A stretch of DNA of 64,000 nucleotides from positions 12,710,001 to 12,774,000 of the forward strand of contig CP075496.1 of the NCBI GenBank assembly GCA_021613535.1. The letters are read 5' to 3'. Shown one piece after another: positions 49,805 through 61,148 of this stretch. Below the pieces are notes generated by a model. That model had not been told where the DNA came from, ran no database searches, and saw only the letters and a program-made list of their open reading frames with translations. The DNA is from Adineta vaga (taxonomy: Eukaryota; Rotifera). Each line of letters starts with the position of its first letter. Position 1 is the first letter of the stretch. The translations under genes and the position numbers were made by a program.

Positions 49805-52800
49805 CACCGGTGCTTGGAAAAATCGAAAGAAAGAAAGAAGAAAAGAAAAAAAAGACGATGATATAGAAACTATCTATAAGCAAAATAGATCAATAACGAT
49901 TTATTCAACAAAAAAAACGAAAAAAAGAAAGAAAGAAAGAAAGATACATATCCATAGATATATGCACATGTCAATTTTGATCGATCATTATATAGTGTAC
50001 ATTCGTTTACGATCTATTCTTTACATGAGATATTTCGTTTGATTTCTCTTCATCGTTTTTATTCTTCAATAATAATAAGAAGAATAATGATAACAACAAC
50101 ATCATGTTATATCGTACAGGTGTATTGAATAGATAAGAGCTTGAAAAGCTTATTGTCGAGAAAAGAAATATAAAATCTTATTCTCAAGATTGATCGATCG
50201 AATGATAACGAATTATGATTAGTTCTATCATTTGAATATTTATCATATAAGAGGAAAAATAAACTAAAGCATGATTATTAACTACATTTAGTTAATGTTA
50301 TCCTTTTTTTTGAATTTTCTATATAGCATTCTTTTCTTACCTAATTATTGATAGATGATGATTGAGAAAAGTATTACAAACATCAAACTGATATTAGAGA
50401 ACAAAAATCTAAAACTGGAAAATACCATATAGAGTCAAAATATCCCATTGTTCTTCTATGAGCAAGTATGTAAAATTTGTTAGATAAATTCCTAAGATGT
50501 CGATAGTTTGAATTAGAGAAAGCTTCATAAGATTTGTAATAAATGTACATATGAATGTATATTCGATAATGATGGGCACGTATAGATAAGATACAAAAAA
50601 GAGAAGAAAAAGAAAAAAAAACATCTTTTTTTACATCTTCGTTTTCTCGTATCCTGTAACACTAAGAAAGAAAAACGACGTAAAGCGCAACATTCTTTTC
50701 CTCTTCTTTTTCATTATACACATTCAATACTCAATTTCTTTACGTCTTTCGTTCTCTCTCTCTCTGTTCGTCTTCTTTCGACGTGCACACATCTATTGAT
50801 TCGTATTGGCGTGATTATAGAACATGTCGAGCAAAGACAAGAAGAAGGAAGGAGAGAGAAAGAGATGCGCACGTCTATAGCACATATGATGCGCTTGTGC
50901 ACACGCAGTTTTTTAAAAAACGAAGAAGAAAGACAGAAATAGAAGAGTACATTGAAGGCGAAAGACGAAGGCCAAAGACGTGTATATGTATGTGTACATA
51001 TGTACACCATCGCCTACTTCTCATTGTGATCTTCCAATCATTATCATCATCATCTTCTTCTCTTCGCATCATACATAAGCAATTTTCAAGAGAAAAATGT
51101 GTGATATAGAATGCAACATTTTTGTCAGTTATTATACAGACAACAACCGAAGAAGACATGATCAGGAAAAGAAATCGATTTCTCGCACATACATACATAC
51201 ATACATTTACTAACACACTAATGGGTTCGACTTTTACCTGTATATGTACATATACATACGAATATTCGTACGCGTGTCGTTACCATTTTTCTCTTATATG
51301 TGGAAAAAAAAGTAAATTGGTCATGAAAATGACTACTAAGTTGTAGAAAATTAATGAGAGTTTTCACACTTTCGACAAAGTAATGAAATATGAAAAATAA
51401 ACACATTATTTTTCATATTTCATTATAAGTCAGTGGAACTAATAATTTATAATGAAAATATAATAAAGAATATTTTGTTTGATATTATTCATATTTCCGA
51501 AGAGAGAATACTTACGAGAAAAAAGAAAAGATATAACATTAATTTTATTTATCATCTTGTCGACAAATTCGTCGATTTGTCTCTTCTTTCCAATTTCAAT
51601 AGATGTGAAAAAGACACGGAGGGAGAGAGAGAGAGAACACAAAAAGAAAGGGTTTAGATTTTTAGTCCTTTTTCTTCTTTAAATTCAAATATGAAATTGG
51701 TTGTGATAATAGTAAGTCACTACTGACAAAGAAGAGAAGGAGAAAAGATTTTTTAACATGACGAGAATATACGCAGATGCACTTCATTTATAAAGAGAGT
51801 ATATAGATATATATTGAGGAGATTTAGTGGTTCTATGTTTGAAAAGTATAGTGAGGGGATCGAAGCACAGATGGTTCGAGAATGGAAAATGTGAAATAAA
51901 AAAAACGGGCAAAGAAGAAAGAAACTAAAGAGAATAAGAGAGAAATACGAGACTGATTTCTAGTCAGAGTATGGCTGCAGATGGTAGTGAAAGAATTCGT
52001 ACGTTTCACTCATACTCAAGAATAGAAAGATTCTTGATGGCAATGTTTCTGCTCTTTCTCTCATGTTGCCTGCATATGTGTATCCGTTTGTCCCTTTCTC
52101 TTGTTCTCTGTCTGTATTTGTTAAAAAATGCTAACAGAAAAAAGTCTACACGAACAAACACTACTAGTCGAAGAATATTTTACTTTCTAAACAATCCTTA
52201 GTATCTCTATTCGATTAGTCAGAAAGGAGCAAAAATGTCGATAGAATTTATCTCATCACATAGATAGATTCTGATAAAGTCGTCTAGATCAAAGACTTCT
52301 TTTCTTTTTTAGCTTTTTCGTATTATGATGTATGACTGTATATTTGATAGACTCTATCTCGTCCAAAGAATATGAATACCAACATCAATGATTTACGTAT
52401 ATGCACACCAATACACATAGGAAAAAAAGAGAGGGGGGGGGGAATGAGTAAGGGAAGAGAAAAAAGTAATGTTCGAACGCAAAAGTGGATGCATGGATGG
52501 TTGACTGAGAAGAATTATAATCATTTACTTAAGATTTTGCTTTACCTATTGCAATGTTTCTATACATAAAGGAAGAGAGCAAAACTACTTACCATCGAGG
52601 AGAAGAAATGCGAGAGTTTTATGCTCTGCCGATTCAAAACGAGTATATAACTTATATATATATATATGTATGTATGCATGCATGTGACTAGGCAAAAGAA
52701 AAGGAAGCAGGCAACGACTAAGGATTAAGTTCATGTGCGCACAAGTGAGTTTGAAATAATGCTAGTCCTTCTCTTCTTTTCCTTTTCGAGATTTTTTTCT

Positions 52801-53566
52801 TCTTCTGTATATATTGATGTGTGCATATACAATTCCTCCTCGAGTGACGAAAATGTTGTATAAAATATATTAGGTAGAGAATGATGAATATTATGAGAAA
52901 AAAAAGCAACGGAAAGAGTTTATCGATATATAACGGGATCGAAAAATGCAAGAAGCTAGTTTCGAAAGACGCATTTTACCTATTTTTTCTCCTTTTTTCT
53001 TTCGATCTCTCTCTCACTCTTCTTCCTATTTCAATCGAAAATCGTCCGGATGAATGAGTTTCATGTAGGTTACGCATATTGATCCAGGTAGATGTGAATA
53101 TGCATCCAAATGCACATTTGATCAGTGAATTAACAGAAACCTGTGTATTTCGTTATACTTACTTCGACATTCTTTTTTCAATGCTCTTGATATTTGATAA
53201 ATTGATCATGTAAAAAGTGATATGTTCTCTCCGTTTTTTATCAATGCTGGAACATGTTTATAAAGTAGAAGTATAGAAGAAGAAGAAAAAAAGTAGTGCT
53301 CAGTATAGAATACCATTAAAGGAAAAACGAAAAAAACAAAACAAAATGAAGGAAAAGGAAGTAGAGATCATGTACAATGATACACACATACACAAAACAC
53401 ATACAAATATAATTCTTGTTTTTTCTCGCAGTAATCACAAGCAATAGAAAATCCAATCCGATCATATAAATCTTTTCATTTGACAAGAGAACAATGTCAA
53501 AGAAATACACGAAATATAAAGATGGGTTTATTACTATGATAAACAACTAGACATAAACATAGTGAT
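49805..53566. other. Large gene-free region upstream of the 14-finger gene
   Basis: About 3.8 kb with no coding sequence that I can support. It separates the zinc-finger gene promoter from the SAFB 3' end. It contains many short simple tracts: ACAT near 51190-51206, TC near 50753-50765, GA near 51623-51635, a ten-G run at 52433-52442 and TA/TGCATG near 52652-52685. The open frames here (for example 50783-51109 +, 51971-52201 +, 52718-52951 -) have composition typical of noise. Untranslated exons or control DNA of the zinc-finger gene could lie here. Confidence 0.4.
52433..52442 (+). repeat. Ten-base G homopolymer
   Basis: The only long G run in a strongly AT-rich window, following a GAAAAAAAGAGA tract. 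Such a run is prone to sequencing error. Confidence 0.85.
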
Positions 53567-56500
53567 CTAAAAACGTCGTTGCGGTAATGACTGTGTAACA
53601 ACATAGTGAGGTTCATAAGTACGTGTTTGTCCAGTTGGATGAAGGACAAGTCCAGGCGGTGGTGGTTGTTGAGTAACATACGTAGTTGTATGATGAAGAG
53701 ACTGTGGTGGTGGTGGTTGTGGAACTAATGATGTATGTTGTTGAGATGTTGGAAGAGCACCAACAGATACACCAGGATGATTATAAAGATGAGTTTGACC
53801 AGTCGTACTACCACGAGATGATGGAGGCGGAGGTGGTGGTGCTTGATTCGATGGAAGTATTGGAATACGTTGACCACTGAGCACATTAGGACGCGATCGA
53901 TCATGAGATGATGGTGGAACTTGTTGTGAAACATGTTGCCAACCATAAGGATCAACTACAGGTGCATGAGAAGTTGCTAATAGAGTAGAATTATTTAAAT
54001 AAAACTATCGATAGAAATATATTTTCTTACTTTTAACTGGTAAATCAGGATGATGATGTTGTTGTCTCGATGGAGGTGCGGCTGACCATAAACCTTGCTG
54101 CTGCTGTTGTTGTTGTTGTTGTGTTGATGATGTTGAGTCGGAAAGATATTGATTAGCTAAATACTTATGAGTATCTAAAACAGTGTTTATAAAATTTTGA
54201 ATATCAACCAAATTAAACAATATCTACCATCAATATAATGTGTACCATCACGTGGTTTTGGTCGTTCCCAATGTGCAGTTTCCATTGGTTCACGACGCAA
54301 AGTAGCAGTGTTCGGTGGTGATCTATCACGACGTTGTGTTTGTTGAAGGTATTCTCGATCATCAAATCGCTCTCGCGAATGTGGACGTCGAAGAATCGCA
54401 CTGTTATTAGTCGGTGATGCTCCACTATTTCGAGAAGATCGTTCGTAACCATACTAACAGATGATGATGGTGGTGGTGGTGGTGGTAAAGCCATATCTCG
54501 ACCACGCTGTGGTAGTGTATTGTATGGATCTACTGGTCGATGTTGATTGGATGATGGAGGAAGATAACGTTGATTGTGACTATTATTATTGTTATTATTA
54601 TTATTTGAAATGATTGATGATGAAGAACTAAGGCCAAGATTTGAATTAGACGATGGAAGATCAGAATCACGATAAACAGCACGATCACGGCTAAATAAAA
54701 TAAAGAGAATATTGAACTTCTTTAAGAAAACGAATCGATGGAACTTACAACATTGTTTCACGTTGATTATTTGTATTATTACTATATTGTCGCTTCGCTT
54801 CGGGATAATAGTCACGACCATTGTCACCAAGTGATCGTTCGCGTCCACGTTCATTAACTGTATTCGATGATGATCGATGATCATATCCTTTATTGGAACT
54901 ATTATTATTATTACTACTATTATTTGAATTTGAATAATGTGAACGTTGTGAATCATGTTGTGATGAACGTGGACGTTTATTATCTTGATGAGCTATTCGA
55001 TGTAATTTTTCATCACGTAATTTTGCTTCTGCTTGTTGTTGTCGATGTTTAGCTTCATCAGCTAATCGTCTTTGTTGTTTATCAAGTTCACGTGCTTGAT
55101 CTTGTTTTTCTTTTTCTAATGCTAATCGAGTACGTTCGATCTCTAAACGTTCACGTTCAAGAACTAAAAACAAATCATATGAATTTGAAAAGATATTGGC
55201 AAAGAAAGAAACTGCAATTTACATTCAAATTCACGTCGCATTCGTTCACGTTCTTCTGCTAATCGCCGTTGTTGTTCCTTAATTTTTTCTTCTTCTTGTT
55301 GTTGAACAATTTGTTTATGTACAAGTAATTCTTTTTCATGCCGTAAACGTTGCTCATTCTGATATGTTGAACGACGATCATTATCATATGTACTTGATGT
55401 TGTAGAACGATGAGTATCTTTTGGTTTATCGTATTTATTTGTCATATTATGAGATGATGTACGTGGTTTAGATTTATCATTGGATAACGAATGATGATAA
55501 TCTGATTTAGTTGATGTAGAAGTCGACTGTTTTTCATTTGAACGACCATGATTAGCAGTAGATGATGATACTTTGTTTTTCGATAAATCTGTCGAATGCG
55601 TTGATGATCTTTCAAATCGATTTGTATGTTTACCATTTGATCGATTAGTACTAGAGGATTTATGAACAGATTCTAGAATGAATGATAGATATTATACTGA
55701 CAATGGATTGATCATTGTCATACCTGTTCTTTCGCTTGTTCTTGAAACATCTGCTCGAGAAATATGCTGTTTAGATGATTGACTGTTACTACTATTTGAT
55801 GGTGCTCTTCTATGATCCGAATTTGATTCAGAGGATTTTCTAGTTGATGCATCAGTTTCGTGTGATTTTATTGATTTTTCATCATTATTTGATTTTTTTA
55901 CATCACTGGTTGATAGTTTCTTTTTATTATCATTTGATATGGATGCTGGACGTTTTTTCGAAGGCACATTGCGATTTGCGTTGGATGATTTTTCATGAAT
56001 ATTTGTGTTTGAATCTCGTCTTTTATACGAATCATTGGTTGATGATTTGTGACTTGAATAATCTGATGGTTTCTTATTTGTATTAGGTGATGATGATGAT
56101 GAAGAATCATTGTGTGATTTTGATTTCGAAGATGATGAATGAGTTGTTTGATCATACATTTCCTAATACATTCAAATTTTTAGTCTTAACACACGTTGTT
56201 TCTATGACTTTTAGTTTCAGTCAATATAAACAATTAACAGAGAGAAAGAGAGAGGGGCAGTTTCAATAAGATTTTATGTATGTTCAATCTACGCAATTCT
56301 TTTCGACTTCTAAAGATAATATCGATAATTCTCTTTTCAACATACTCGATCTACATAGATCTTCTTTCCATGTAATTCAGTTTGATGTAATGCATTGATA
56401 CACTTTTCTACATCGTCTGGTGTTGCTAAATTAATATATCCAAACCATTGTGATGAACTTGATCCAATAACTTTTGTTGTTAATACCTATCGAAAATCAA

Positions 56501-58401
56501 TAACATTATTAATTCAAATTTGTAGATGAATTAATACTTACTTTTCCATGTTTTGAAAATAATGCTTTTAAATCAGATGCATGAGTTTCTTTGGCAATAT
56601 TTGATACCCAAAGATAACATTGATCTGAATAGAAAATGAAAAATTGTTTCAGAAAAACTTGTTTTGTTTACTTCGAAATTCTCACCTTTATTTGTATTGC
56701 TTTTCTTCTGTTGTTCATCGGTTGATTCTTGTTGTTTGTTTTCGCTGATAATTACAAAATAAAGATTAAATACTATTCTTGAGAAGATAATTCAATAGAA
56801 AGAAAGACAAAAAAAAGAATCGCGCAACGAAATGAGTAATAATAACAAATAAAATAAAAATAGAAGAATGAATTCGATTCGCCATCGTCGTTGATTTCAA
56901 GACGAAATCAAAATTTTTTGCCGTTGTTAATTTGTCGTCGTTGTTTGTGATACAAAAAAAGGAGGAGGAGAAGAAGAAAACACAACCACACACACACACA
57001 CACACACACATTTCATACAGAATCTGTTCACTTTTTATCAATATGTATTTAGAATAGAGACGAAATCGATTGATTACCTTTTTGATCGATTATCATTATC
57101 AGTCGGTAGATTTGCTGTTGTAGATTGATTGTCTTCACCATGATTTGAATCGGATGATATTTGTTGTTCGTTAGATGTTTTACTATGAGTATTCGTCGAT
57201 GATTGTACTATAGTTGATTCTTCATCAGACGATGAACAAGAAACTTGTGTAAGACCATGATCAATATTATCATTACTACATTCTTCCTCATGTTTTGTTG
57301 CGGTGGTAGTTTCATCAATTGTTAAAAAGATATTTTCATTTTCATGATCTTCAACCATTTGTCTCAAATCAATGGTATCCATTGGATTGGTTTGATCATC
57401 ATTATTGTCAAGTTTCGTCGATATTGCCGTTGTCGAAGTATGAAGTGGATGTGGTGAAGACGATGATGATGTTGAATTGATTTGCTCTTTGAAACAATAT
57501 GGATTTATTTTTAGTTCAAGATCTCTGTCTTTTCTCATCAATAGATAAGTAAATAGATGTATCTATTTTCCAAAACTTTTTTGAATAACTATGAATGTAA
57601 TTTTTCTCGATATATCTTTTGTATGCATAAAGCATTGAATCAAACGCGAATATGATATTTATATATACATATAATACAATGTATGTCGAATCATGGAGAA
57701 AAATATAGAGAATATAAGATTAGTAGATGGCTAATGTAATAAAAGCAAAAACAAAAGATTTTTCTTCTCACCTGTATTTTCAATATGAGATGTTTGTTCA
57801 GAATCGATCTAAATCAAGTAAAGAAAAGAATTAATATAAATGTAATTTGATATCCATTATGATTTCAACAATGACGTAAGATAGATCAACTATTTCTTTC
57901 TTGCTAATCTTCTCGACTGAGAAAGAAAATGACAATGATTATAAATGAATGCAATATTTCATTCAAACACTTCATTTTATCTATTTATATTCGTAAATGA
58001 ACGTACCTCCATTATTGACGTTTCTAAACAATTGACATCATGTGCACTATTTTCATCATGAGTCTGAAAAGCAGAATGAATTAACTAAAGGTTTAAGAAA
58101 AATTGTATATATTTACTCGATTATTATCATCGGATGATATTGTTTTTAAATCAACGGATGCATCAAAATGATAATTATCTGGATCAAGATTTCGATCGAT
58201 TAAAGCCTAGAATAAATTTGATTTATATTAAACGAAAAGAAACAAAACAATGAAATTTACCTGACGTAATTTTTCATAAAGTGATCCTTTCAATTCTTTT
58301 TTGTCATAAGATATATTAAATAAACGTAATTCACGTTGTAAATCAGTTACACGTAAATCATTTAATTTCCGTTGTTTAGCTGAATTGCTTGTGGATGTCA
58401 T
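53567..58401 (-). CDS. SAFB: Scaffold attachment factor B (SAFB/SLTM)-like protein
   Basis: A nuclear DNA- and RNA-binding protein of roughly 1,100 residues. Exon 1 (58261-58401) codes MTSTSNSAKQRKLNDLRVTD and RELRLFNISYDKKELKGSLY, a SAP domain that binds AT-rich matrix-attachment DNA. After acidic Ser/Thr-rich exons comes an RRM split over two exons (about 56353-56625): YLWVSNIAKETHASDLKALF then SSQWFGYINLATPDDVEKCI and LHGKKIYV. A long Ser/Lys/Arg-rich region, a Glu/Arg coiled-coil stretch (about 54745-55445; ERERLEIERTRLALEKEK) and a Pro/Gln/Tyr-rich end follow. SAP, RRM and E/R-rich order defines SAFB/SLTM. Near 54455-54540 the frame changes; removing an intron with donor GTAGATCC and acceptor CTGTTAG restores it in phase. 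The ending is QSLPQRRF. An uninterrupted CA repeat lies in one intron. Confidence 0.87.
56987..57010. repeat. CA dinucleotide microsatellite in a SAFB intron
   Basis: Twelve CA units without interruption, inside the intron before the large acidic exon of the SAFB-like gene. It has no coding effect. Confidence 0.95.
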
Positions 58402-58949
58402 TGATATTGAACAATTGAATTACATTAAAAATAGAATGAATTTATAAATATCTACAAATAAACTTGTTCTCGTCAATGTTTTTATCTCGTTTTTTCATGG
58501 AATAGAACTGATGAATGCACTCAACTTTTTTTTGTTTATTATAATATAAGTTCATGTGCATACAGTAAAGAATTTCGTCCATTATACATCAAAACAAACC
58601 TCTCATGAGATAGATGGCGCCAGCAACTGTTGAATAATCATTTTACAATTAATTTAGTTCTTCAATCGTTCAATTTGTTTGATGTAAAAGAAGAGAATTT
58701 TATTCGATGATATGAATAGATAATCTTTTCTAATCATATTTTGTCTAGATAGAAGAAAAAACAACAATAACATTGATATGGAAATTATTCGGCGTCAGTT
58801 TGCAATTTACAGATGCATAAGAACTGTTACCAAATATGTCTGTCAAATGTTATCGATATATATATGTTATTCTTTTCTCAAAAACTGAGACATTATATGG
58901 ATGGATGATAAAGATTTTCAGAACAAGATGACCTTGACGAATCGATAGA
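58402..58949. other. Intergenic region, SAFB 5' side
   Basis: No independent gene seen. It contains the SAFB promoter side, and possibly one last exon of the membrane microprotein: TTCTATCTAG followed by ACAAAATATGATTAG on the minus strand near 58730-58760. A GGCGCCAGCAAC stretch near 58617-58628 is the most GC-rich part. Confidence 0.4.
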
Positions 58950-59356
58950 TTATATATAACTCACATTATTTTCTTCTTCTTTCAATTCATCTAAACTATT
59001 CTGTACATCTTCGACAATACCAGTCGACTCTCGACAACATAATAACATAATAAACCTAAAATATTCCGAAATAATCATCACAAAGAATGTTTTGTGAATG
59101 TGAAGACAAACCATATACATATGACAAGACAACTAATAGTCAATAAGATAAGTAATGCAATACAATTGAGAATAATACTAAGAAAATGATACTTATCTAA
59201 TGAGAAAACTAAAAGATCTTCATTAATTATTACTTACAGAAAGGTAAAAGAATTGAAAAAGATTTTAAAACGTTGGTCATAATTAACAGTTAGTGTTGTG
59301 TTGGATTCAAACATTTCATTAGAAGTTCGATTTCCCGCGTCTGTTCTGTCAATCAT
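58950..59356 (-). CDS. Small single-pass membrane protein, head to head with enkurin
   Basis: A 96-residue predicted membrane protein that is missed when only single open frames are read. Three exons in phase: 59238-59356, 59112-59177, 58950-59055. The start MIDRTDAGNRTSNEM is polar with N-glycosylation-type sites (NRTS, NTT). A hydrophobic stretch LIILNCIALLILLTISCLVI, continuing CIWFIMLLCC, follows, then an acidic tail VEDVQNSLDELKEEENN. The Cys pair after the membrane segment could be palmitoylated. The last exon either reads to TAA (VSYI) or is cut at a good GTGAGT donor to a short further exon near 58745. No family recognised. It shares a 43-bp start-to-start interval with enkurin on the other strand. 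Confidence 0.58.
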
Positions 59357-59399
59357 CTCAAGAACAGTTCAAATTAATGTGAATGATATATTTTCGATA
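59357..59399. promoter_or_regulatory. 43-bp bidirectional interval between two start codons
   Basis: The ATG of the membrane microprotein (minus) and the ATG of enkurin (plus) are 43 bp apart, so transcription start sites must lie here or overlap each other's leaders or coding exons. No X-box, TATA box or other clear element is visible in it. Confidence 0.45.
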
Positions 59400-60366
59400 A
59401 TGAATACTGTTGATGAAACAGTTTATAATCTTCTTAATCATATACCTCAATGTTTACCATCAATACCAAATCATACTAAGTACGATATTCTTTGATTTTG
59501 AATGAAAACAAAACATTCATATTCTAGACAAACATATCGATCGATGTTTACTTTCGATGTCGTACATAATTACAATAAAAATAAGCGTTCTCATCGTACA
59601 ATGGGTTTAGCTGTTATTCCTAAATCTGATCCAAATCATCCTCTTCGACGACGAGAAAACTATATTCCATTACCCGAGAGTATTACAACATAATTTCGTT
59701 TGTTTTCTCTTTTAAATTCTTTTCTAAGATTAGTTACACCATTCATTCGATCACATCGAATGCCACCCATTCCAAAAATGATTAAATCAAATACATTCGA
59801 TTCAAGAATATCATCGAAAAATTATGTTAAAGAGAATATTAATCAAATGAAGAATTCCTTACCGAAATATCCTCGTCGATATATGGTTTCTGATCGAAAA
59901 GGGAATAAATTTCTGATGAATGGAAGTGGTTTACAAAAAGAATTTATTTATAAAAAAGTTATTTAATCACATTTATTCTTTCAGTATATTCTCTCTCATT
60001 TCCAATATAGAATTATGGTCAGATTCCAATGTATCTGCAAGCATATAGAATATCTCCTGATCAAATGAATTGCTATACAAATGATAATTCGATGATTGCA
60101 ATGTCAATAGAAGAACGTTCTTGCTTGATTCATAGTATTACTTTTGCATTATAAATCATTCATTGATTTTCTTGACATCTAAATATTTAGATTTGAAAAT
60201 TCGTCATGAAGAAGTCTTTGCAGAATATCAACGTTTACCTTTACGTCTTGAAACAGCATCCACATTGATGAAGCATAGATTATTTACCAATGAATTGATT
60301 CAAATTGAACGTGACATTGATTTTCTTGAGAAACATGAACATATATTCATTGATCGAACATTATAA
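59400..60366 (+). CDS. ENKUR: Enkurin, ciliary/flagellar microtubule inner protein
   Basis: A 251-residue protein (human 256). The five exons look like four broken frames but join in phase: 59400-59479, 59528-59679, 59734-59957, 60011-60134, 60191-60366. The start MNTVDETVYNLLNHIPQ parallels the human CIYNLIPSDL opening. The conserved core is here: KNYVKENINQM, PRRYMVSDRKGN, NGSGLQKEFIYKKNYGQIP, and the C-terminal enkurin domain HEEVFAEYQRLPL, ending ELIQIERDIDFLEKHEHIFI. These match the human VDKRTGDKHDLEPSGL, NKKDYGVTPEYI and MKQLEHDIGIIEKHKIIYI pattern. Enkurin is a microtubule inner protein of ciliary axonemes and binds calmodulin and TRPC channels in sperm. The in-frame TAA after exon 2 lies in an intron with donor GTATTA. 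Confidence 0.88.
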
Positions 60367-61148
60367 AGTAGTTTTCCAAAGATAATTATCTTATTGATTT
60401 CAAACTAGAATAATAAAGAAAATATAAAACTTTCCTTTCAACTCTATCAACAAAAAGATCATATGTTTATCAACGTGCAATGTCCATCAATAATCCCATG
60501 AATTCATTGAATAACAATAATCTTTGCTACAATAAAATCCACATATATTAACTACATCAACACAGACAAATATTTCATGAGAGAAAATATATTAATACAT
60601 ATTACCATTACAAAATCGATTGATTTCTCTTGTCTAAAAGAAAATCTTCCTTGAATTGAACATGTAGTTACCTGAATGATAATCAACTTACGACAACATA
60701 TTTTTCTACCATCATAAAAATCTCTTTTTACAACAAAATTTCCATGTAGAATCTTCATCCAATATCAACAAGATATTCACAATAGAAATCTTTCAACATG
60801 AATAATACAAACAACATACATTTGCTTCTAATTGACTTATGTTGGATTGTCTTTCTTTTCTTTTTCTTTCGTGGATATCTATTTGATGTCAATGAGGAAA
60901 TATGAATTGACATATATAACAAAGAGAACGAATGACAACGAGAAGGAAATGAAAAGTAAAGCAAGAAAAGAAAAATGGGAGAAAATGAAATTTAGATACA
61001 ATGATACACAAGAAATTTTGCGTCAAGAATAACCATCTTCAACATCATCTGCAGTAGCAACATCAAAAGTCAAATAGTCAATCCAATAGATCTTCAACAT
61101 GGAAACATATACAATTCAACTACTTCAAAAAAATTGTCCTAGTTCATT
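60367..61148. other. Convergent intergenic region, enkurin to hnRNP M-like
   Basis: No gene seen. It lies between two 3' ends. AATAAAG at 60411-60417 is a likely polyadenylation signal for enkurin. Frames at 60552-61032 on both strands lack protein character. Confidence 0.4.

Noticed and set aside
50783-51216. Overlapping 108- and 113-codon frames on both strands
   Set aside because: Composition of translated microsatellite-like sequence; no splice pattern or family likeness.
51220-51245. GGTTCGACTTTTACC, resembling a tRNA T-arm
   Set aside because: No acceptor, D or anticodon stem can be paired at the right distances. No other tRNA candidate was found in the window.
53686-55052. Plus-strand open frames opposite SAFB (53686-53880 and 54867-55052)
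   Set aside because: Translations of trinucleotide-rich coding sequence on the opposite strand; low-complexity Val, Tyr and Asn runs.
59298-60366. Enkurin looks like a pseudogene split into four frames with stops
   Set aside because: All breaks fall in 48-56-nt GT-AG introns and the five exons join in phase to a full-length protein of the normal size.
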